Source: Centroberyx gerrardi (lineage: Eukaryota; Chordata; Actinopteri; Beryciformes; Berycidae). From it: DNA of 64,000 nt. A program made the translations under genes and the position numbers. The notes under the pieces were generated by a model that saw only the letters and a list, made by a program, of their open reading frames with translations, did no database searches and was not told the DNA's origin. Positions 51,073 to 63,963 of this stretch are shown piece by piece. Within the stretch, counting starts at the first letter, position 1. Each line of letters starts with the position of its first letter. Location: the NCBI RefSeq assembly GCF_048128805.1, contig NC_135998.1, forward strand, positions 27,955,492 to 28,019,491. The letters are read 5' to 3'.

Positions 51073-54057
51073 CTCAAACACATACACACACTCAAAATTC
51101 AATACTATCTTTCCATGGTCCATCAGCTTCATTCAGATCATCTCACATGGTCATTGAGAGCTGTTTGTGGTTATTTAGTTGCATTATTCACTATATATTA
51201 TATACCGAACAGTATTAACAATATTGAGATCTGTGTCATTCAGAGCTGTTTGTGGTTCGTTGCAGTATTCTACTCTATAAAAATACTTCTTCATACTTTA
51301 TTTTGTTCAGCTCAAGCTCATCTCTCACATCAGGTAAGAGATAAAAGTTTACATCACTATTAATTACAATATGAGTTTGACATGGGCCCTCTGCTTTTGT
51401 TTGATATTTGAAAGTATGTATTGATCTTGATTTGGTATGATGTTTTTATCTCAAATATTTTTTTTTATTATTGTTACTACTACACAGTCTGAATAATTGC
51501 ACTTGTCAGATTTGATCTGGTTGTTTGGTTAAATATATTCTCACAAATGAGAATGAGATTGAACGTGTATTTTCCCTCACGTTTAGTATTCCATTCATTT
51601 GAGGCGCTGAATCCATTGGAATGTAAAATGAGCTTCATTAGAGGTTGCTAGACACATTTTTAATCATGTTTAGAAAAGCTGTAGGGATTGATTGAGCAGA
51701 ATGAATGTTCTCACTTATTTAGAGGGTTCTGATATCTGTAATGTTTCATGTAAAACCATGAACATTTCCAAGTGTTTCTCCTATCACTCCTGAGCCAAAT
51801 AATGTAGAAAATGTTGCTGGGTAAACGCTCTTCCATCAAATTACATGTGAAAACTAAATGAGCAATATGGCAAAGGAATACATGCAGAAAATATTGTCGG
51901 TAAATAATGTTCTTCATAGTAATCTATATCCAAACATTAATTAAACATGAAGCAATACCAGTGCAGCCACAAAAAGACAAAACAGTGCAACAAAGTAGGT
52001 TATTATTAAGAGTAGTATATGTTTTTATGTGTTTGGGTGGGGACATATTGTGCTGGAAAATCACACTTAATTTTAGAAGTCAAAGTTTGCAAGTATAGTT
52101 TGCAGAGGCTGGGGAAAATATTGTTTCATCTCAGGGGCTCCTGGTGTCCCGGCTGAAAAAACGTCTAGGGAAACTCTGATTTACATATTTGCGTTTTTCT
52201 ACATTTCTGTCCGTCTGCAAAAGACCAATAGTCTCAGTTGTATGTTGTAGAGACGGTCTGCAATCAAGATGGGCAGTTTATAGAGTGCAGACACCTAAAA
52301 GTTTGTTTGCCATATTTGTTGTCAGTATGTATTGTATTATCTTATTGAACTGGTTTTATAGTTATGCCTTGTTTCCGTTTTCAGGTCATTATTAATCGTA
52401 TTGTGAATTGGAAAGTTTTACTTGGATGAATGGGAGATATTAAAGTAGACTATTGAGGCTATAGGTTATAAATGTCTGTTGTAGTGAGGTGCTGGTGCTT
52501 CAACCATGCTGTAAAAACATTGTAAAGGACTACTGAAGGGTGCCCAGTTGGTCAATAAAGATGACAGAACGGATTGAGTTTCCATCCTGAACCTTATTTT
52601 CTTATTACTATTAGCTGGTTATAAATGTGCTCAGTATAACCCTATACTCTAAGACTGCTTCTCATTAGTGGGAACAGATGTGTGTGTGCATGACCGTGTG
52701 CATGCGGCTGCCCTTCACACTCAGTGATCAGGGTTCAGGGACTAGCCGGCGATCAGAAATGACATCTATTGATCAGCCTAGAAAACTCCCCCAAATCAGA
52801 GTGTTAGAGAGAGAAACAAACGTCCACTTGAGCGCACAGAGAACACACATGCTCAGTTCACCAACTACAATAACATTCACAAGAATTTGCCTTGGTGGCA
52901 TTGGTGCAGGGAAAGATACATACTGTATAGACAACTTGCATTGTAATCTTATACATGAGCAAGTGTGTATTACGGCAGTTAGGCTACAACATGACATTCA
53001 TACATACTTAATTCCTCCATGGGGGAAATCTGGAAAAAGGCACACAACCAAAGTTTATAATGTGATCGCTCAGACCTAGAAAAATTGCTAATGGATAGGT
53101 CATACATTATATACATAATATAAATTTTTTGTCTAAGCTTGCTGCAGACAAATGATCCTACTGTCCTGTTCTTGTTTATTGTTTCTGTGTTATTGTTTGT
53201 TGTAGAAAATGCTATACAATAAGGTTGCAGTGACATGTCCTCTAGGTTGGTGTGTATGAATTTAATACTGTTTATACATGGTATGAAAAAGGTGATTTTC
53301 AAATTGATGCAACAGCTCCCATTTTTGTCTTTTACTTATTTAAGGGAATATATGAAACATTTCTTTCCAAAATACGATATCAAACATATGAAAAAAAGTG
53401 AACGCTATTTTTACAAAATTATTATTAGTGTAAAATCCAACAGCAGGGAATCTTCAATAAAAAAAAAAAAAGTGTGCAAAGCTTGTATTGTTTATACTTT
53501 TATTTATGTTTATGTTTTAGTATTTTATTATGTTTTTGTTTGTAACCACTTCTCTTTTAAATGTTTCCCAATTTGTTTCTGTTTTAATATTGTACTAATC
53601 CTTGATTTTATTCTTTTTTGTAAAGCAATTTACACAAGTGCTACAGTTATTATTATTGTTATTGTTGTTATCATTATATTTGGGGAATTCCTTCATGTGT
53701 ATCCATAGCTGTCTCCCTTTCTCTCTGTGGCCTGTGCTGCAGCCTGCAGGGCTGCTGGGGGTTTTCCATTGAGTTTTCCTCTTACCACCCATTGATCTGT
53801 TGAGGTTGCAGTGGCACATGTGTTGCCATGTGGCTCACATGGCAAAGCAAGAGTCACTGGAAGACCGGGAGGATTCCCCGACCAAAGACATATCTAGGAA
53901 AAGATAACTCACATTCGATGGGAGTGTGATGGTTTAGCTTCAGATAAAGGTGTCTGTGAGTTGTGATCCTCTCTCTCTCTCTCTCTCTCTCCCTCTCAGC
54001 AGCACCCACATGTTCTTAGTAACCCTCTGCCTCCATGTCTCCCCATCTCTGTTGCAG

Positions 54058-54122
54058 GATGGACCATCATGACTGGCAGCGAGGTAGAAGTAGGGGTCAC
54101 CGGCGCTATGACGATGATGACG
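54058..54122 (+). CDS. slc4a5: slc4a5 first visible coding exon (long form)
   Basis: The acceptor gttgcag is followed by one G and then ATG (54059). Residues 1-21, [21 protein letters not shown], plus one base; donor gtgaga. Because the ATG sits one base inside the exon, an upstream exon must supply the 5' UTR or further coding sequence. Confidence 0.75.
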
Positions 54123-54289
54123 GTGAGAAAAAACAACCCTGCGCTGTTGCATGGAGGATCTACAGAAACATGGAGGAAAACATTCTCTATATTTCTCTAT
54201 AGTCTGAAAGTGACAAGCTATTCTGTTCTTGATGGATCTCGAATGGATACAATCTTGGATTGATGGTTGACTTGGATTGATAATAGTTA

Positions 54290-54335
<46 letters not shown>

Positions 54336-55333
54336 GTATCTATCTCAAAGTCTCTCTTTCAATTCAATTTCATTTAAACCTGCAATAAGTGATATCAGAC
54401 CTTATAACCAATCCTGAAACTAATGTGTGCTATGTGGAGATTTCATTGAGACATAATGATATAAATCAATATCTACGCTCCTCCCGCTCCATTCAGTGTT
54501 TTTTAAAACTAGCTTGTCTCCTCCCTCGCTGTTTAAAAGCGGCGCTCTCCCTCTCCCATTCCTGAAAAAAAATTTCATAATGGCAGAATCGATGAAGCGA
54601 GCGAGTAAACTTGTTAAACTAGTAAACTTGCTACCTGCCTCTTCACTTGTCATTGTGGGACATGTAACCTTCAGCAGGAGAAAAATCTGCCAAAGCGAGA
54701 CTGTTAACCGGTGACACTTCTCAGCAGGTACGGTTAGCTTAGCTATTAGCATTTATCCTTTCATTTGTCCTTTGTAGGCCTCCGTAGTGCAGCTGCTTTG
54801 CTGTGTGTTATTTACAAATGTGTTGCGGTTTCTGTCGCCCTCTAGTGGTCAGGAAAATCGCTTATTGCAGCTTTAATTTCAGTTCAATTCAATTCAAACT
54901 GCTTTATTGGTACAAATGTAGATGAACAGTTTTGCTAAAGCATCTTAATACAAATAAATATGAATGATAAAAAATAAATAGCCGGCACGTAACAATAAAC
55001 ATCTGCATGTGTTTGTGTGTTTGTATGTGTGTGTGTGCATGGGTTTGTGTGTGTGTGCTGCACTACCTTGTTAATGAAGGATTTGCTCTCTCTCTCTCTC
55101 AGAGCCCCAACCAGTCTACATTGGCGTTCCAGTTTCCCATAGACGGAAACGGCGCAGACATCATTCCAACAGTAGTGACACTGACCGTGACAGACGACGC
55201 ACGCACTATGATCACCACACACACCGTGAGCACTCGCACCGGGGCTATTACCATGACAGAGACGAGCACTATGAGGATGAGGAGGGAAGTGCAGAGCATC
55301 ACGAGCACTCTGACCCCACAGGTTAGTGCCAAG

Positions 55334-55395
<62 letters not shown>

Positions 55396-58300
55396 ACACA
55401 CACACACATTGAGTGAAAATACCATGTCTCCAAAAGATAACACCTCACACTTTGGCGGCCCCAAGTGGCAGTGAGAGAAAACTGTGTGAATTTTTGAAAG
55501 TTTGAAGGACTTCATTACCCAGGAATCTTGGAATGTGATGTCAGTAAACTACACACTTCTTCTTCTTCTTCCTCTGAGTGGCTGGTGGGGGTGCAGATGG
55601 TGAAGAGATCAGCCATCGTTGGTGAGTCTCTTGACCGAGCATTCGCCTGCTGCTGTTTTGGGAGGCAGTTCTCTTAAGTTTGTCTAGTGCAGCTTTAAAG
55701 GTCCAAAACAGGATTCCCCTTGCCTCTTTGATTATAAAGGAGTTGGATGTGCTATCTAAACATTGTGGAAGTATCAAAACGCACGGTCGCCAACTAAATC
55801 CACACAATCCATATTAGAAAACCTCTAAACGAGCCGTTTGGACTTCCGTAACTTTGTGGCGTCACAAAGGTTCACTCATTATCATTTTTGTAAGAAATAA
55901 TAGACTAACTAGGGCTGTCCCGAATACCATGTTTGGGGCTTCGAAGCATCAGTGAGAATTACCCGCGAACATTCGAAGCTTCGACCGGGGGGGGGGGGGG
56001 GCAGCATAGGAAAGCCCTGTGTTCCACTGACTTTTCTGGCAAATACACATTGATGTGGGCGGAGATAATCGGCCTTTTCCGGACGTGTTTGGACGTGTGT
56101 TAAGGTGGAAAACTGACTTTTCTGGACGTATTTGGACCATGTGTGCAGGTGCACGGAGATTCCCGGTGAGTGTACAGTGATATCTGGTAATTTGCGACAG
56201 TATACAGGAGTGAGCTGATATTTAACGAGGCGTGTACAGTGACAGAAATCTCTGGTACACAAAAGTTGTGCGTTCTCGGGGAATTACGGACGTGTGGCGG
56301 CCCGAATATCTCCTGGCACGTCGCCAGACATGTCCGGATACAGTGCGTTTCCGTACGCGTGTACAGAGATGTACAGGATGGAAATGTAACTTTTCGTCCA
56401 ATGAATAAAAAAAACAAAACAAAACAAAAAAAACCCCAAAAAACGCAGCATTCGAATACTGATTTGGACGTCGATTACCATGGCAACGGTAGAAGCTTCG
56501 AAGCTTCGAATCATTTGGGTCAGCCCTAAGACTAACAAAGTGTTTTTTTCAAAGCGGTTGAGCGGTTGTCATTGTTTATTACCGCAGAGTTTTCCCTACC
56601 TGTAGTTGCCGGGCCGCGGTGTCTCACGTTTCACTCTTGAAACGGTTAGCCAATCAGAACAGAGGGGTCGTTAATATTAATGAGCCTTAAAGACACAGCA
56701 ACAGAAACAGCCTGTTCTTGGTAAGGCTCAGAGAGATGCTGGAAAATGAACGTGTAAAAATGGATTGAGAGTGTTTTTGGTACATGACACCACACACACA
56801 GCTTTGAATGGACCTCAAGACATAAAATAAAACACTGGGAAGTGTAAAATATGGGACCTTTAAGGACCAAATTAATTTTCAGTTCAAGTCAAAAATGAAA
56901 TACACCAAAAGTAATTGGAATTGCAGCATTTTTACAGCAGCAGTAAATGTGCACACACCAGTGAAGGCATATGACCAGACCTGACCTATGCTATTAGGCC
57001 AAAGAATTGATTGATGTATTAGTAGTGGAACATTGTGTGATTAGGGAGAAGTCGCTGGTGCATGCATGTGTCTGATGAATATTTTGTAGCATGGCCCCTG
57101 TTCCCATGGGGCCATGCAGTCTGAAGCCTGTAAGCTGATTATAGCTAAGGAACTCCAAGCCGTGTGTGTTTGTGTGAGTCTGTGTGCGTGTGTGTGTTAT
57201 TTGGGGTGACTGTGAGTGTTTTGTGTGTGGTATGCCTTGTGTTTTTGCTTGTTCCAGCCTACTGCCCCAAATTCATACCATACATACTATTAAATATGAG
57301 GCCGATACAGAGGAGACGGAGTCAGATGCAGAGATGCAGGAATGTAGGGATGATCTGAGCAGAAATTAGTGAGAAAGTAATGGCCATATTAGTGAGGACG
57401 TTCTTGCTTTCCTTGTGTGTGTGTATGTCTTTCATGTGTGTGTGTGTGTGTGTGTATTTGTGTGTGTGCACAAGCCTGTGGGAGGAGAGTACTAGAGGGG
57501 CCTGTGGTGTGTGTCAACCCTCTTAAAGCCTCTGGCTCTTTGCTGCCCTGGAGATTTCAGTGGATTTCTGCCACAGCTTAGAGAAGACCTTTTTTTTTTC
57601 CGACTGATTGAATGGTGTCGGTCTGATCATTTTGACTGACAACACACCGAACCGTACATGGCTAACTGAAAGTTGACTGCGAAGCAATACTCAAAGAAGA
57701 CAACATCAACGAGAGAGGCAGAGAAGGACGTATGTGAGAACCAATGAGTGTGTCACTTCTCCCCACTCGCGGTGGAGAGCGAGGAGTGGTGAGCTAAGGA
57801 CTCTCGACCTCAGCAAGAGGACGGGAAACCAGAGGCCCAAAGCGGACCTGAGGATCTCTCTCCCTGTATCTTTGGGTTTTGCTGTCTCTGGTTGGAGGAT
57901 CCAGTGAGCATGCAGGACTCTGGGTCCTCTCTTGCCTCTAATATGGCCTCCCGCTGGACCCTACCTGGCTCTCACATAGGTAAAGATTGCATAAGTCTGG
58001 AAGAGGAGAATGGAGACTGTATTCTAGTCCAGTGGTTGCCAAACTGGGGTCCAGGGGTCCCCAGCAAAATGTGAATTAGTATAAATTCAATATCATTGCA
58101 TTCACTTCAACTTAATTTAAATTAGCACAAGGTAATGAGTAGAAATCTTCTCAGATGGGTCCCTGGGACAAAACCTCTATTAAATGGGGTTCTGTTGTCT
58201 ATATGGGGGACATTGACATGAAAAGTTTGGGAACCCTAGCTCTTTTACATATATAATTTAATTCTTGTATGATTAGTTTTGGGTATTTGATGGTCACAAT

Positions 58301-60865
58301 ATTTTCAGATATTGTTTTAGAGATAGATTTTTTTTTTATCCACATGCGGTATGGAGTGATATATTTTAAAGGGCTTTTTAAAGGGAACTTGATAATGATT
58401 TCCTTCTTTCGTTATCACTCTTTAGTCTCCCATGTGGTGGAAGACCACATGGATGTCAGTTAAAGCATTGGATGTCAGTTTGTGTTTGTGCTTTACCCAT
58501 TGGTCCATAAATGATCTGAAACATTGCATACATAAAATGCCGTGACCTCCCTCTGTGGGTTTACCATGCCTTGTCAGAGATCAGATACAACTATGAAAAT
58601 GAACAGACCGCAAATGTGACAGTACTGAGATCATGAATGGGACCAGTCACTTTTGCTGATGTGTGTCAAGTGCCTCTACTTGCTGCTCCCTCCTGATGCT
58701 TTGTAAAGTACACTGTACCACATTGTTCTAGCATAGGACATCTAAGACTATGTGGAACATTGTATTGTATTCTAATTATATAGTCAACATGCATTGCATA
58801 ATTGCCCTTTCTACGTGGAAGTGTAGATTGAGATTGTGAACATCACATATTGCTTGTGGCACTTCCGTTCCACATTGATGTTTTGTCCACTGGAACCTTT
58901 CAGAGCCATGAGTTCATGTGATATTGATGTTTACTTACACAGAGAGAGATGGATGGACTTTAGCGTCTGGATCATAAGGAGCTATACAAACTGTAGGAAA
59001 CTAAAGGCACCGGGAGACAAGTCACACATATGCTGATACATGCATACACACACACAGACACAGACACAGACACACACACACACACACACACACCCAGTGG
59101 TGTGATATAAGTGAATAACGCCTCCAGGCTTGGACATTGTTAATGGAGATTGATCTGGTCAGAGTAAAATTAGAAAAAGGTGCAGGCTGATAGAGACACA
59201 CACCATTATCAGAGAGTCATTAGAGGACCTGACTCTTGTTTCCTAGTTAAAGCAGGGTTATAAAGGGGATCATGTAAATTAGAGATGGCTGTCTCCAAAG
59301 CCTGGCCGATTAAAAGAGATTTCTGAATCTAAAATGCCCACACTGTTTTTCACATAATGCTATGATTGTTTTGTGGATTTTATCTTGGACTATGACCATG
59401 TCCGCCTGGTTATACATGGATTAAATCTAGACTAGACAGCTGGTTTTAATAGAAATCTTAATATAAACTGATAGAGATTTTCACTCAGGGTCACTTTAAT
59501 AGAGATCTTAATATAAACTGAAGCTGACTCTGTCTCCGTTCCCTTAGTGTCCCCCGCAGCGGAAAGGTTGCGCCACATCCTGGGGGAAGATGACAGCACC
59601 CCGACACCCACCATATTCACCGAGATGGACACACTACAACATGAGGGGGATGAACTGGAGTGGAAAGAGTCTGCAAGGTACACACACACACACACATGCA
59701 TATGGAGGTACACACACGGAGGCACATATGCACTGGCATAAGTGTGTCTGAGCCTTCATTAGTTTAGGATTTGGGGTCACTTTAGATGGGATTTAGGGGT
59801 TGAGGGTCACATCTGAGATGTTACGGGTGCTGGGTGACCCGACTATAGACCTGCAGACTTAGTTTTCATTAAACGAACAGCATCCTGCTGGGCGGTAGGC
59901 CCGCACGGGTCCTCGAGATCATTCAGGTCGCTAAAATGAACTTGGAAAAAATCAATCAACCCCTCTCTCGCCCTAAAGTCAAAGAGCACCGCCTCATAAC
60001 TGAATTCCTCGGTCAAGCCTGCTCAATTTTGTCTCTCTGCAGGTGGGTGAAGTTTGAGGAGAAAGTGGAGGAGGGAGGAGAGAGATGGAGCAAGCCTCAC
60101 GTCTCCACGCTGACCCTGCACAGCCTGTTTGAGCTCAGGACCTGCCTGCAGACGGGAAGCATTCTGCTGGACCTGGAGGGCTACTCCCTGCCACAGATAG
60201 TGGGTGAGTCCAGCAGCTACACACCAAAATCAAGCCTCTCGAATAAATCAAATACCTCTTTGTTCGAATTCACTCGGCCCATAACCTCTGACCCCCAGAT
60301 GAGATTGTGGATCGCCAGATCGCAGACGGTCTCATTGGTCCGGAGGTGAAGGAGAAGATCAGCTTTGTGCTGCTCAGGAAACATCGCCACCAGACCAAGA
60401 AACCGATCCACCGCTCCCTGGCAGACATGGGGAAATCCTCCAACACCGCTTCCAGTAAGTGTGTGTGTGCATGTGTGTGTGTTGAGATTATCTGAACACT
60501 GTCACATAGTTGGTCTTTCGCATTTTAATTCTGTCTGTCAATGAATTTTCACCACTATGCGAACAATCACCACAAATCCATCACTCTGCTTTCTGATTTT
60601 TCCTCATTTTGCCAAATTCATCTATCCTTTTTACTCCATCCTAACGATTCCTTTGTTTTCTGCCGTGGTGATCACCCGTCCTCTTCACCTCTCTTCACCT
60701 CTCCTCCTCTCCTCTTTACACCTTTTCCTCCCCTCCTCCCGCCCCGTCAGACCGTAGTCCTCAGGTTAATCTGAGTCGTAGCACTAGTTCAGCCTCCGGG
60801 ATCCACCGCTCCACAGAAGACCTACGCTCTCGGCAGTCAAGCAGCCTTGGCCGCCTGCGTGAGTC

Positions 60866-60923
<58 letters not shown>

Positions 60924-61630
60924 CACACAATGCATGCCCACAGTCATAACATACATGCATCTATTTGCCAACAATTAAACACAAGCCTCCCTTGCTCTTT
61001 ACTTATCTGCTTTATTCTATTTATTCTACATTTTAATCCCAGCTAACATCTACTGACTGTGCATGATTTCAATACTTGCCATGGCTTTGTGTGTATATGC
61101 TCACTGTGAGTATGATGTGTTGGACATAAAGTACCGGTATGTTTATTTTAGAGATTTGGTCCTTTTGTGTGTGCCTTCAGTGTTTTTTGTGAATGTAAGT
61201 GAAGGGGATTACAGTATGAGAGGATTTTTGGTCCCTGTGTGGTATGTTCTTGTTCTCTCCCTCCATTCCGATTTTGTTTGTCCCCAAATCTGCTTTGGGG
61301 AAAAAAAGGGAAATGACTAATTATAATGTAATCCTCCACGGAAACAAATGGTCACGGTGTACTTTTTGCGCACACGCTCTGAACCCACACTCTTACTCTT
61401 ACAAACCCTTAATTGGACACAATTTGTACTCACTTATTGAGTAAAATTCTGTGAAACACAACTCAAACAGTGAAATTAGACTGTGCGTTTCAAGATATCA
61501 AAATAAATCTATGTTTTATTTACAGATAATGCCCAGAGCCGAAGCATGAATGATATTTCAGACACACCGAGCACAGACCAGGTAACTCTCAAGTTCATTA
61601 TTTGATTTGTGTGTATGCATGAGTTGGTTT

Positions 61631-61667
<37 letters not shown>

Positions 61668-62776
61668 ATGGATGTGTGCACATACTCATGATAGACATGC
61701 ACCTCTACCCATACCCATGATACAGGGTTCACAAAGGTGCACTTCTTTTCATGTAATTCCCTACAAACAAAGGAGAGTTATGATGGATTTTTGTTATGTG
61801 ATATTGATCCAATTTCCATCTACTGAAGCAGGTATATAACTGTTTAGAAAAAAAAAGAAAATTAGATTAGACAAATTAACATCATTGGCATTAGTGCAAA
61901 TTACTTTTGAAACATTTAGACATTTCCCAATTTATCTGTTGATCTGGGAGCCGCAAACATTCACATCTATACAGTAATGCATAACTGTGAGTGCACATTA
62001 GCTTTCTTTTAACAAAACAGTAACTTATTTTTCACGAGTACTAATGATTATTGTCTCTCCTAATGTTTTTTGTTTCATCATATCTTTGTTAATAATAGAA
62101 TGAAATGAAGTCATTTCTAATATTGTCATGGCACAGAATTTCTTCTCATCATAGTAATTCTTGACAAAAAAAACATTGGTCAACAAGCTTTGTCTTTTTA
62201 AAATCGGGAGGAAAATCATCATGTTGCCCCGTTGGCAACACATTCATCCACATTTCAAGTGACAGACGATTAACGCGTTGTCCTAACAATAAAAGTTTGG
62301 GGAAAGCTGTCATTTTAATATAGCAAGTCCATTCAGTTTCAACATGACTAAAATATGTTGCATGCGAATACACCTAGCAACATTATAAAGCACAAACCAT
62401 TTAACAAACCGTTAATCAATAACCACTGCGGTCTCAACAGCCTCTCTACTCAAGCATGAAATGTAACAATAAGGACAATCTCCAAAGTGATAACATTACA
62501 GGTGTTATGTGCAGCATTTTAATAAATCATTACCTCATTAATTTTGAAATATGAGTGTAATTTCCGTAAACAAATGAGACCATCGCTGAGAAGACTGATA
62601 GGCTTCTACACTGAATTTTACATTGTGTGCCGCTGGGTCAGATTTGGCAGGAAATCTGCTGGATATCTCTGTGCTTTACCGCGCCAATAGATATTTGTTT
62701 ACAGCACAAAACAGGAGGGTGCTGTATAAGTATAGTTTTCCATGTAATCAGCAGGTGGCGTAAGTTGTCCCTTCAG

Positions 62777-62817
<41 letters not shown>

Positions 62818-63924
62818 TGTGTGAACTTGTGTGTGCCTATGTGTACTGTTGTTTTTTGTGTCTTACTGTGTCTGGGTGTCTGTGCTGTGCGAGAAGAAGT
62901 CGAGCCTTGTTTAATGTGAGGTTATACAGAGGCTTCAGAACCACTTAATCCCTCTAATCCATGAGGCCTACTAGCTGAGGTGGGAATTTACTAAATTGTG
63001 TGTGCGTGCGTGCGCCTGCACGAATGTACGTGCATGTGTGTATGTGCATGCATTCATCGTCGTGCGCTTGTGTGCAGATTTCTAAGCTTCTGTTGTTTGC
63101 CTCAGCTTAATTGTTTGAATTTCTGCCGTCCTCAAACAATAAGAGAATACAGAATATTACAGCTCCAATATGAGTCACTTGCTTTTCCTTTTGATGTGTG
63201 CCAATATGCAAATGCTAATTCATTTCTGCGCCTCACTCAAACATGCTGTCTTAACTGCTTAACTTCTCAACATCCACTGGGTGTAAATTGCTGACTCATA
63301 TGTCTTGGGCAGCTTCATGAGAAAAATGTGGTCAATTTCTTATAGTGTAAGTCTGACTTTTGCTCTGTCACATCTCTCAATGAAGCTTTCATGTAAATAA
63401 AGACTTCAATTTTTAAATGAAGAAGACTTTATTTGCTAATTAACAGACACCTGTTAGCCACCTTGCGCCATTTTGGTGTCCCAGATGAAAATTAAATCTA
63501 ATGTCTAAATGAAGAGTAGAAACCTTAGTAAGAACTAAAATGCATGGAACAGAGAGTGCAGTTTATTCCCAAATTTGTTTACAGTACATGAGATTCAAAT
63601 GTGTTGTTTATGGTTGTTTTAGGACGAGTAAGTTAGAGGAGAGTGAATGTGGACCAGTTGGGGAATTGACTCTGAAAGCAGCATTAACAGATTATGGAGA
63701 GATTTTAAATTAAGCACCAGCCACTCCACTCCCACGTGCTTCTTGGTTAGGGGGGGGGGACCAAAAGAGCTTCAGCATGGTGTTGTGTGTTTTTATTAAG
63801 ATTAAGATTAAGATTTTACATGCAAATTGTTTACTCTAAGCTTTCAGTTGGATTTAGTGAATGTGTGTATATGTGTTTGCTTACATGTGGGTGTACACAG
63901 AGGAATCAAGCAGCGATAATTGGG

Positions 63925-63963
<39 letters not shown>

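Larger units (their letters stand above)
41658..54057. other. Intergenic region between divergent tacr1 and slc4a5
   Basis: Gene-poor. It must hold the tacr1 promoter (just above 41657) and the 5' exon(s) of the long slc4a5 form, but I cannot pinpoint either. Repeats seen: a MITE relic (45757-45842), a SINE (47284-47455), TG (48917-48975), a possible Tc1 end (50195-50278), TCTA (50878-50942) and a C-run (51045-51072). A frame at 53235-53708 is AT-rich and not convincing. Confidence 0.5.

Noticed and set aside
53235..53708. 157-codon plus-strand frame
   Set aside because: AT-rich, hydrophobic low-complexity translation with poly-K and poly-V/I runs; no homology that I recognise and no promoter or splice signals.
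50878..54346. CRISPR-like array from regularly spaced repeats
   Set aside because: The TCTA and CA tracts are simple microsatellites without unique spacers, and the DNA is eukaryotic.
54496..54752. Frames at 54496-54714 (plus) and 54420-54752 (minus)
   Set aside because: They lie inside the TTAA-bounded MITE, so are not host exons.
54058..61581. slc4a4 instead of slc4a5
   Set aside because: The STEDLRSRQ and [10 protein letters not shown] segments and FTEMDTLQH fit SLC4A5; SLC4A4 has ELDELLAVDG and no STEDLR block. Linkage to tacr1 agrees.
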